Positions 1 through 5,836 of a stretch of DNA of 5,836 nucleotides are shown in pieces. This DNA comes from Chitinophagaceae bacterium. GTDB lineage: Bacteria > Bacteroidota > Bacteroidia > Chitinophagales > Chitinophagaceae. Position 1 is the stretch's first letter, and each line of letters starts with the position of its first letter. The position numbers and the translations under genes were made by a program. The notes beneath the pieces are model-generated. The model saw nothing but the letters and a program-made list of their open reading frames with translations. It made no database searches and had not been told where the DNA came from. The DNA is taken from the NCBI GenBank assembly GCA_947463755.1, contig CANHUK010000127.1, positions 1-5,836 of the forward strand. The letters run 5' to 3'.

Positions 1-1858
<1,858 letters not shown>

Positions 1859-1900
1859 GCGACAGGCGTCGAAAAACAGCCCTTCCGAAAGACTGAAGAC

Positions 1901-2197
1901 ATGCAACCCATCAAAAACATACCAGGCTGGCTCAGGAACAAATACCTCCTGACCAGCCTGTTTTTTTTGGCCTGGATGATCTTCTTCGATCACAACGATC
2001 TTTTCCTCCAGATCGAACGAAGCCGGGAACTGTCGACACTCAATGCAGGCATTGATTTCTACCGCGCACAGATCGACAGCACCCGGCATACACTCGAAGG
2101 CATCCGAAACGATCCGTCGAGGCTTGAGAAGATCGCGCGGGAGCGCTATCTCATGAAACGGGAGGAAGAACAGGTATTTGTCATTGACAGGGAATGA
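1901..2197 (+). CDS. Septum formation initiator family protein (DivIC/FtsB-like)
   Basis: This 98-residue protein has the bitopic layout of DivIC/FtsB division proteins. It has a short basic cytoplasmic N-terminus (MQPIKNIPGWLRNK), one membrane segment at about residues 14-29 (YLLTSLFFLAWMIFF), and a charged, heptad-like coiled coil at about 35-68. A conserved-looking C-terminal module follows (DPSRLEKIARERYLMKREEE, 71-90). In the family it bridges FtsL-type and FtsQ-type partners in the divisome on the periplasmic side. An eno neighbour is common for this family in Bacteroidota and in other bacteria. The start was chosen because a downstream ATG (1976) would delete the membrane segment. No Shine-Dalgarno is seen. 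Unusually, codons 8-23 double as a terminator-shaped stem plus T8 tract, so expression may depend on whether ribosomes are already translating the gene. Family assignment rests on architecture and tail motif; the exact orthologue name is left open. Confidence 0.87.
   Translation: MQPIKNIPGWLRNKYLLTSLFFLAWMIFFDHNDLFLQIERSRELSTLNAGIDFYRAQIDSTRHTLEGIRNDPSRLEKIARERYLMKREEEQVFVIDRE
1923..1968 (+). terminator. Intrinsic-terminator-like hairpin inside the division gene
   Basis: Arm 1923-1937 (caggctgg, bulged c at 1931, then tcagga) pairs with 1947-1960 (tcctgaccagcctg). This gives 14 Watson-Crick pairs with one bulged base and a 9-nt loop (1938-1946). Eight T residues (1961-1968) follow with no spacer. 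This is the canonical Rho-independent form, yet it lies 22 nt inside the downstream coding sequence. It could end the eno transcript or attenuate the division gene. A ribosome initiating at 1901 would sit close to the 5' arm and should hinder folding. The structure is read directly from sequence; function is inferred. Confidence 0.6.
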
Positions 2198-2213
2198 TCC
2201 CCGAATTTTTTTT
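2188..2213 (+). terminator. Weak candidate terminator at the end of the division gene
   Basis: A short stem, GGGA (2190-2193) with TCCC (2198-2201) around the loop ATGA, overlaps the TGA stop (2195-2197). It can add one C-G pair (2188/2203) across a mismatch. Two A residues and T8 (2206-2213) follow. The U tract is good, but the stem is only 4-5 bp and competes with tcatt/aatga (2181-2185/2193-2197). A T8 tract directly after a gene and before a structured leader suggests a transcript boundary. Confidence 0.3.
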
Positions 2214-2236
2214 ATGCCGCATACAATAAGGCGTGA

Positions 2237-2364
2237 AATACATCGTTTTTCGTAGGAGAAGATCCGTCTTCAGCATACCCTCCCCTACGAAAACCTGGCG
2301 TTCTCAGTATCCACCAAAAGACCAGGCCAACCGGCAATTACCATCACCGGAAAAACGATGTATT
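2237..2364 (+). repeat. Perfect 15-bp inverted repeat enclosing the leader of the small gene
   Basis: Left arm aatacatcgtttttc (2237-2251) and right arm gaaaaacgatgtatt (2350-2364) are exact reverse complements, spaced by 98 nt. The right arm ends on the base immediately before the ATG at 2365. As RNA it would form the closing stem of a multi-branched leader and bury the whole translation-initiation region. A TACAAT hexamer (2222-2227) lies 9 nt before the left arm; if it served as a -10, the transcript would begin almost at the stem. Alternatively the arms could be terminal repeats of a short non-autonomous insertion, but no clear target-site duplication is visible. The repeat is certain; its role is not. 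Confidence 0.7.
2247..2293 (+). promoter_or_regulatory. Compact hairpin in the leader, competing with the outer stem
   Basis: ttttcgtagg (2247-2256) pairs exactly with cctacgaaaa (2284-2293), and after one mismatch ga/tc (2258-2259/2281-2282) can extend it. Nested inside is gaaga-TCCG-tcttc (2258-2271), a 5-bp stem with a UNCG-type tetraloop, which would replace that extension. The bases 2247-2251 are shared with the left arm of the outer 15-bp repeat, so the full inner stem and the full outer stem exclude each other. This looks like a two-state leader; regulation is inferred. Confidence 0.45.
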
Positions 2365-2622
2365 ATGAAGAACGACGCAGGGAAGGATGAAGTCATCAGA
2401 TTCATCTATGATGAAATGACCCCGGAAGAAGCGGGGGATTTCGAAACAAGACTGCAGATCGACCCCGAATGCCGTGAGTTGTACGAAGATCTCAGGGATG
2501 TACAGGAGGAGCTGAACAGCCTGCGCTGCAGCCCCTCGAGTGCGCTCATGAACAGCATCATGCGCTACGCCCGCCAACCGAAACCGGCAGACGAACGACA
2601 GGTTTCCAAGGGAATTGCGTAG
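2365..2622 (+). CDS. Small acidic protein of unknown function, anti-sigma-N-terminus-like
   Basis: An 85-residue soluble protein with no signal peptide or membrane segment. Residues 8-52 read as acidic amphipathic helices (EVIRFIYDEMTPEEAGDFE, then RELYEDLRDVQEELNSL). A second segment around 56-70 is SPSSALMNSIMRYAR, with a charged tail after it. The pattern of a short 'IRFIYDEMTPEEAxxFE' helix, an 'IDPECRELYEDL' helix and an 'SPSxxxMxxIMxYA' segment recalls small Bacteroidota hypothetical proteins and the helical N-terminal domain of anti-sigma factors. The zinc-binding HxxxCxxC motif is absent, however, and there is no membrane anchor. I do not claim a function. ATG 2365 was chosen over the GTG at 2233 because the intervening stretch is the inverted-repeat leader and would encode an arginine-rich, unlikely N-terminus. 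nth starts 25 nt downstream, so the two are probably co-transcribed. Confidence 0.7.
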   Translation: MKNDAGKDEVIRFIYDEMTPEEAGDFETRLQIDPECRELYEDLRDVQEELNSLRCSPSSALMNSIMRYARQPKPADERQVSKGIA

Positions 2623-2647
2623 CTTGGCGGGCCGATATCTGCCCCCC

Positions 2648-3304
2648 ATGACCACCGCTGAACGCTACCGCATTGTACTGGAACATTTCCGTCAGGCACA
2701 GCCCGACGCGGAAACGGAACTGCTGTATGACTCGCCCTACCAGCTCCTGGTGGCGGTGATCCTGTCGGCGCAGTGCACCGACAAGCGCGTGAACCTGACC
2801 ACACCCGCCATCTTTGAGCGCTATCCAGATGTGGCCTCCCTCGCGCAGGCTACGTTCGAAGATCTGTTCCCCCTTGTGAGGAGCATCTCCTATCCCAACA
2901 ACAAGACCCGACACCTGATCGGCATGGCGCAACAGGTGATGTCTGAATTCAACGGCGTCATCCCCATGACGGTGGATGAACTGGTCAAACTGCCGGGTGT
3001 TGGCAGAAAGACGGCCAATGTGATCACCTCGGTGATCGATCAGCAGCCAAACATGGCGGTGGATACCCACGTCTTTAGGGTATCGGCCCGATTAGGCCTC
3101 ACCCGAAATGCAAAAACCCCGCTCCAGGCCGAACAGCAGCTCATCAGGCACATACCGAAGGAACTCGTTTACAAAGCCCACCACTGGCTGATCCTGCACG
3201 GTCGCTACGTGTGCACGGCCCGCAAGCCCTCGTGTGAGGCCTGCGCCCTGGCGGAATTTTGCCCATGGCTGGCAAAATCCCGGAAGAAACAGGCCCGGGG
3301 CTGA
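2648..3304 (+). CDS. nth: Endonuclease III (DNA glycosylase/AP lyase)
   Basis: A 218-residue Nth (E. coli Nth is 211). It excises oxidised pyrimidines from DNA and cleaves the abasic site by beta-elimination in base-excision repair. Visible features are the N-terminal six-helix region with LLVAVILSAQCTDKRVN (33-49), the helix-hairpin-helix LPGVGRKTANV (115-125) carrying the Schiff-base lysine Lys121, and the catalytic aspartate Asp139 in VDTHVFRVSARLG. A complete [4Fe-4S] ligand set is present: Cys189-x6-Cys196-x2-Cys199-x5-Cys205. All key residues are intact. ATG 2648 was preferred to the in-frame TTG 2615, because TTG overlaps the preceding stop and adds 11 residues absent from the family. 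The 25-nt gap to the small upstream gene suggests one transcript. No terminator is evident after the stop. Confidence 0.96.
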   Translation: MTTAERYRIVLEHFRQAQPDAETELLYDSPYQLLVAVILSAQCTDKRVNLTTPAIFERYPDVASLAQATFEDLFPLVRSISYPNNKTRHLIGMAQQVMSEFNGVIPMTVDELVKLPGVGRKTANVITSVIDQQPNMAVDTHVFRVSARLGLTRNAKTPLQAEQQLIRHIPKELVYKAHHWLILHGRYVCTARKPSCEACALAEFCPWLAKSRKKQARG

Positions 3305-3322
3305 TCGGCGGACACGGATTGT

Positions 3323-3354
3323 TTTGGCGAAGCGCGGAAAAAAAGGTATATTTT
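3323..3354 (+). promoter_or_regulatory. Candidate Bacteroidota-type promoter for the nucleoside symporter gene
   Basis: TTTG (3323-3326), a 20-nt spacer, then TATATTTT (3347-3354). This matches the known Bacteroidota primary-sigma consensus TTTG-N~19-20-TAnnTTTG except for the final base of the -7 element. The surrounding A/T-rich stretch (3338-3360) stands out from its GC-rich flanks. The predicted start at about 3360 gives a leader of roughly 25 nt before ATG 3387. Confidence 0.45.
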
Positions 3355-3386
3355 ACTATCTTGACTGCACCAAAACCCGACGACCC

Positions 3387-4631
3387 ATGCGACTATCCAC
3401 CCGACTGCTGCTCTCCCTGATGATGTTCCTCCAGTTCTTTGTGTGGGGGGCCTGGTATGGGCAGATGAGCAAGTACCTGACCGTACAGCTCAAGGCTACC
3501 GGCGATCAGGTCGGAAACAGTTACGCGATGTTCTCCGTCGCCATGATCGTTGCACCCTTCTTCGTTGGTATGCTGGCCGACCGGTTCTTCCAGGCGCAAC
3601 GGGTGCTCGCCGTACTGAATCTGCTTGGAGCCGGCATCCTCTACGCCCTCTCCTTGATCACCGATCCTGACCTCTTCGTATGGGTCATCCTGGCCTACTG
3701 CCTGACCTTTGCCCCCACGATCGCCCTCACCACTGCTATCGCGATGCGGCACATGGGCAATCCCGAGAAGGAATTTCCGGCCATCCGCGTCTTCGGGACG
3801 GTCGCCTGGATCGCGGTGGTCAACCTGGTGGGATTCCTCGGGGTCGGCGACAAGGCTGATATCTTTCACATCGCCATGATCTCGGCCCTGATCCTGGGCA
3901 TCCTGGCCTTCTTCCTGCCCGCCACCCCACCGGCCGCGGCCGGCAGCAGGGTCAGCTTTGGAGATATCGTCGGCAAGGATGCCTTCGTGCTCTTCAAAGA
4001 CAGATCCTTCCTGATCTTCTTTCTTTCCTCCATCCTGATCTGCATCCCGCTGTCCTTCTATTATACCTGGGCCAATCCCTCCCTGACGGATGCCTACCAG
4101 GCGGCCGCACCCGGCGCGGATCCCGCCGGCTTTAAGATCGAGAACAAGATGTCGCTGGGCCAGGCCTCAGAAGTGATATTTATGCTCCTCCTACCCCTGG
4201 CATTCCGCCGGCTCGGTGTCAAAAAGATCCTCATCATCGGTCTGCTGGCCTGGATCACCAGGTTCCTGATGTTCGGGCACGGCGATGCGGCCAACAGCGA
4301 ATGGATGCTCTACGGAGCCATCCTCCTCCATGGCGTCTGCTACGACTTCTTCTTCGTAACCGGCATGATCTATACGGATGAAAAGGCAGGGAATGGGATC
4401 AAATCACAAGCACAGGCCCTGATCTCGCTGGCAACCTACGGCATCGGTATGTTCCTGGGCTCCGTGATCGCCGGCAAAGTTTATGCAGCCTACGCCTCCG
4501 TTGGGGCCGACGGACGAAGTGTCACCGACTGGACCGCCGTATGGAATGTACCGGCGGGCATCGCCGTCGTGGTACTGGTACTCTTCCTGATCTTCTTCTC
4601 GGACAGAAAAACGACCCCAAAACAGGCCTGA
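3387..4631 (+). CDS. NupG-type nucleoside:H+ symporter (MFS, NHS family)
   Basis: A 414-residue inner-membrane protein (E. coli NupG is 418) with 12 predicted membrane segments. Approximate positions are 6-24, 44-64, 71-90, 96-118, 135-153, 159-178, 207-228, 257-273, 279-296, 307-328, 343-365 and 387-405. The first helix region MFLQFFVWGAWYGQMSKYL, the MFS loop GMLADRFF (61-68), RVFGTVAWIAV (134-144), SLGQASEVIFMLLLP (256-270), FRRLGVKKILIIGLLAW (273-289) and LHGVCYDFFFVTGMIYTDEK (314-333) are hallmarks of the nucleoside:H+ symporter family. That family imports nucleosides with the proton gradient; substrate range cannot be read here. ATG 3387 was chosen because the longer reading from 3234 runs through nth in another frame and adds a non-hydrophobic tail. 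The gene has its own candidate promoter and converges on the guanine deaminase gene with an 11-bp gap. Confidence 0.88.
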   Translation: MRLSTRLLLSLMMFLQFFVWGAWYGQMSKYLTVQLKATGDQVGNSYAMFSVAMIVAPFFVGMLADRFFQAQRVLAVLNLLGAGILYALSLITDPDLFVWVILAYCLTFAPTIALTTAIAMRHMGNPEKEFPAIRVFGTVAWIAVVNLVGFLGVGDKADIFHIAMISALILGILAFFLPATPPAAAGSRVSFGDIVGKDAFVLFKDRSFLIFFLSSILICIPLSFYYTWANPSLTDAYQAAAPGADPAGFKIENKMSLGQASEVIFMLLLPLAFRRLGVKKILIIGLLAWITRFLMFGHGDAANSEWMLYGAILLHGVCYDFFFVTGMIYTDEKAGNGIKSQAQALISLATYGIGMFLGSVIAGKVYAAYASVGADGRSVTDWTAVWNVPAGIAVVVLVLFLIFFSDRKTTPKQA

Positions 4632-4642
4632 GACAACCCGCC

Positions 4643-5122
4643 TCAATATCGGATCTTGTCGGGATCGGCCTCCCAGGCGGAAAACACCTGTAAACCCTCC
4701 GCCCGCAGCAACTGGATGGTGGGAATGCTGCGTGCATCAGGAGGAAGCGACAACTCACGGTAGATGAACGCATCATCGAACCGTATTGACGCTGCATCCT
4801 CACGGGTATTGGCGAAATACAATGCGGCAGGACGCGCCCAGTAGATCGCCCCAAGGCACATGGGACATGGCTCGCAGCTCGAGTAGACCTCGCAGCCATC
4901 CAGCTGCCAGTGTCCCAGGTGCCGACAAGCCGCGCGGATGGCATTGATCTCGGCATGGGCCGTGGGATCCATGGACGAAGTCACCAGATTTACACCGGAT
5001 CCGATGATGTGTCCGTCCCGGACAACCACCGCGCCAAAAGGCCCTCCACCTCTGTGAATATTCTCAGACGCCAGGCGAATGGCTTCCCGCATGAATCCGA
5101 TTTGGGCTTCAGAACCCTGCAT
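4643..5122 (-). CDS. guaD: Guanine deaminase (CDA fold, GuaD type)
   Basis: A 159-residue zinc-dependent cytidine-deaminase-fold enzyme, predicted to convert guanine to xanthine in purine salvage or catabolism. Zinc ligand His56 and proton shuttle Glu58 are in THE motif TAHAEINAIR, and ligands Cys86 and Cys89 are in SSCEPCPMCLGAIYWARP. Guanine deaminase is favoured over tRNA adenosine deaminase TadA because of GGPFGAVVV (26-34), the FDDAFIYREL stretch (115-124) and a C-terminus ending in Tyr. In B. subtilis GuaD (156 residues) the matching Asp of FDDSFIY and the terminal Tyr line the domain-swapped active site. All aligned residues sit at a constant +3 offset from that protein. ATG lies at 5120-5122 on the minus strand. 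AAAGG seven bases upstream is a weak ribosome-binding sequence. Convergence with a nucleoside importer supports a salvage role. Confidence 0.9.
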   Translation of the reverse strand: MQGSEAQIGFMREAIRLASENIHRGGGPFGAVVVRDGHIIGSGVNLVTSSMDPTAHAEINAIRAACRHLGHWQLDGCEVYSSCEPCPMCLGAIYWARPAALYFANTREDAASIRFDDAFIYRELSLPPDARSIPTIQLLRAEGLQVFSAWEADPDKIRY

Positions 5123-5138
5123 GATCCAACCTTTGAGG

Positions 5139-5146
5139 CAAAGTTA
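5139..5146 (-). promoter_or_regulatory. Candidate -7 element for guaD
   Basis: Read on the minus strand this is TAACTTTG, a perfect match to the Bacteroidota -7 consensus TAnnTTTG. It lies 16 nt before the guaD ATG, so the predicted mRNA leader is only about 11 nt. No TTTG or TTG is found at the -33 distance, which lowers confidence. The rest of the 179-bp divergent region (5123-5301) is AT-rich and has only a 5-bp dyad, taacc/ggtta (5235-5239/5245-5249). I see no clear promoter or riboswitch for the rightward gene. Confidence 0.4.
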
Positions 5147-5301
5147 GTCGGAGCGCTTATATTATTGTGGCAGTTGATCGTAAAGTTCAACAGGTCGGAA
5201 AATAAAAGATCGCCCCATCCGTTCAGAAAGATGTTAACCATTCCGGTTACAAACACGCAGATTGGTTCCATCAAAACGGGGATCAAAATTCTGGTCCGAA
5301 C

Positions 5302-5836
5302 ATGATCACAGATCTCATCAGATACCGTATCAAGCGCGACCCTACCGTGAAGCGACACCTCGCGAAGGCCGTCACATGGCGGGTCGTCGGCACGCTCGAT
5401 ACCAGCCTCCTGGGATTTCTGGTCACGGGCTCCCTCAACACCGGCATCCGCATCGGCGCTCTGGAACTCTTCACCAAGATCATCCTGTACTTCATCCATG
5501 AGCGGGTGTGGGTGTCCATTCCCTTCGGGCTACCGCTGGTCTTCAGGCGGCAGCGCAAACACACGGAGGAAGCAGGCAACCTCTTCCGTCAGCAGTTCGC
5601 CATCAGCCGGCGAGACCGTGAGGGTAGAAATGGTCATCCGGCCTTCACGATCTGGTTCACAGGTCTGTCGGGGTCCGGAAAGAGCACCCTTGCTTCTGCC
5701 CTCGACGAATGGTTGCACAGACAGGGCATCCATTCCTATGTGATCGATGGCGACAACACCCGCATGGGCATCAACAACGACCTGAACTTCACCCGCGAGG
5801 GACGCGAAGAGAACATCCGCCGGGTAGCCGAGATCT
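5302..5836 (+). CDS. cysC: DUF2061 membrane domain fused to adenylylsulfate kinase (3' end outside window)
   Basis: The first 178 codons of a gene that runs off the right edge. Residues about 18-76 match DUF2061: KAVTWRVVGTLDTSLLGFLV, then GIRIGALELFTKIILYFIHE and RVWVSIPFG, with two predicted membrane helices (about 26-43 and 50-68). A basic, charged linker (77-112) leads into an adenylylsulfate kinase domain. There the Walker A is GLSGSGKST (121-129; Lys127), the substrate loop is DGDNTRMGINNDLNF (149-163), and NIRR is at 171-174. CysC phosphorylates APS to PAPS in sulfate activation. Ordinary CysC is soluble and starts close to Walker A, so this arrangement predicts a membrane-tethered kinase. 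The ATG at 5302 is the first start upstream of DUF2061, with no Shine-Dalgarno. Further sulfate-assimilation genes (cysD, cysN) are likely downstream but not seen. The remaining half of the kinase domain cannot be checked. Confidence 0.88.
   Translation, partial: MITDLIRYRIKRDPTVKRHLAKAVTWRVVGTLDTSLLGFLVTGSLNTGIRIGALELFTKIILYFIHERVWVSIPFGLPLVFRRQRKHTEEAGNLFRQQFAISRRDREGRNGHPAFTIWFTGLSGSGKSTLASALDEWLHRQGIHSYVIDGDNTRMGINNDLNFTREGREENIRRVAEI

Noticed and set aside
2233..2364. An N-terminal extension of the small protein from GTG 2233 (129 residues in total)
   Set aside because: The extension is encoded by the inverted-repeat leader, gives an implausible arginine-rich start, and the family-like sequence begins at the ATG at 2365.
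2237..2364. Calling the inverted repeat an insertion sequence or MITE outright
   Set aside because: There is no transposase and no clear target-site duplication at either end. The placement flush with a start codon fits a leader RNA at least as well, so only the repeat itself is annotated.
2615..2647. TTG start for nth overlapping the upstream stop
   Set aside because: It adds 11 residues not seen in endonuclease III; ATG 2648 matches the usual length.
3234..3386. A 51-codon N-terminal extension of the symporter
   Set aside because: It reads through the nth coding sequence in another frame and through the candidate promoter; the family start is the ATG at 3387.
4643..5122. tRNA adenosine deaminase (TadA) as the identity of the minus-strand deaminase
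   Set aside because: The FDDAFIYREL stretch, the terminal Tyr and the constant offset from B. subtilis GuaD favour guanine deaminase.
5150..5301. A SAM-type or other sulfur riboswitch before the DUF2061-CysC gene
   Set aside because: I looked for a multi-helix junction and found only one 5-bp dyad; nothing resembles a known sulfur-responsive RNA.
5262..5743. Two short plus-strand frames and two minus-strand frames over the DUF2061-CysC gene
   Set aside because: They are shadows of the fusion gene, which continues without a stop past the window end.

Overview
The window looks like chromosomal DNA of a fairly GC-rich member of the phylum Bacteroidota. Three things point there: a GldA-type gliding ABC ATPase, the order enolase then a DivIC/FtsB-like protein, and start codons that almost all lack a Shine-Dalgarno sequence. 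Two stretches also match the Bacteroidota promoter consensus (TTTG at -33, TAnnTTTG at -7). I cannot place the organism below phylum from sequence reading alone. It reads as ordinary housekeeping DNA: no transposase, tRNA, rRNA or CRISPR array is visible.

Layout. 1-510 is the 3' part of a gldA-like ABC ATPase gene. 569-1858 is complete eno (enolase), followed after 42 nt by a 98-residue septum-formation-initiator protein (1901-2197). 2198-2364 is a structured non-coding leader before a small acidic protein of unknown function (2365-2622). 2648-3304 is endonuclease III (nth). 3387-4631 is a NupG-type nucleoside:H+ symporter, convergent with a minus-strand guanine deaminase gene (4643-5122). 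From a shared divergent intergenic region, the plus strand then carries a gene (5302 to the window end, 3' cut off) that fuses a DUF2061 membrane domain to adenylylsulfate kinase (CysC).

How the genes relate. The symporter and guanine deaminase make a plausible nucleoside and purine salvage pair, although they are transcribed towards each other. The final gene belongs to sulfate activation (APS to PAPS); the rest of that pathway would lie beyond the right edge. The other genes are independent housekeeping functions: glycolysis, division, base-excision repair.

The most unusual signals are in RNA and DNA structure rather than in proteins. (i) A textbook intrinsic-terminator shape, a 14-bp stem followed directly by T8, lies inside codons 8-23 of the division gene right after eno. 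(ii) A perfect 15-bp inverted repeat encloses the 128-nt leader of the small gene, and its right arm ends on the base before the ATG. (iii) A second compact hairpin in that leader competes for part of the left arm, so a two-state regulatory leader is possible. I found no clear new multi-gene system.
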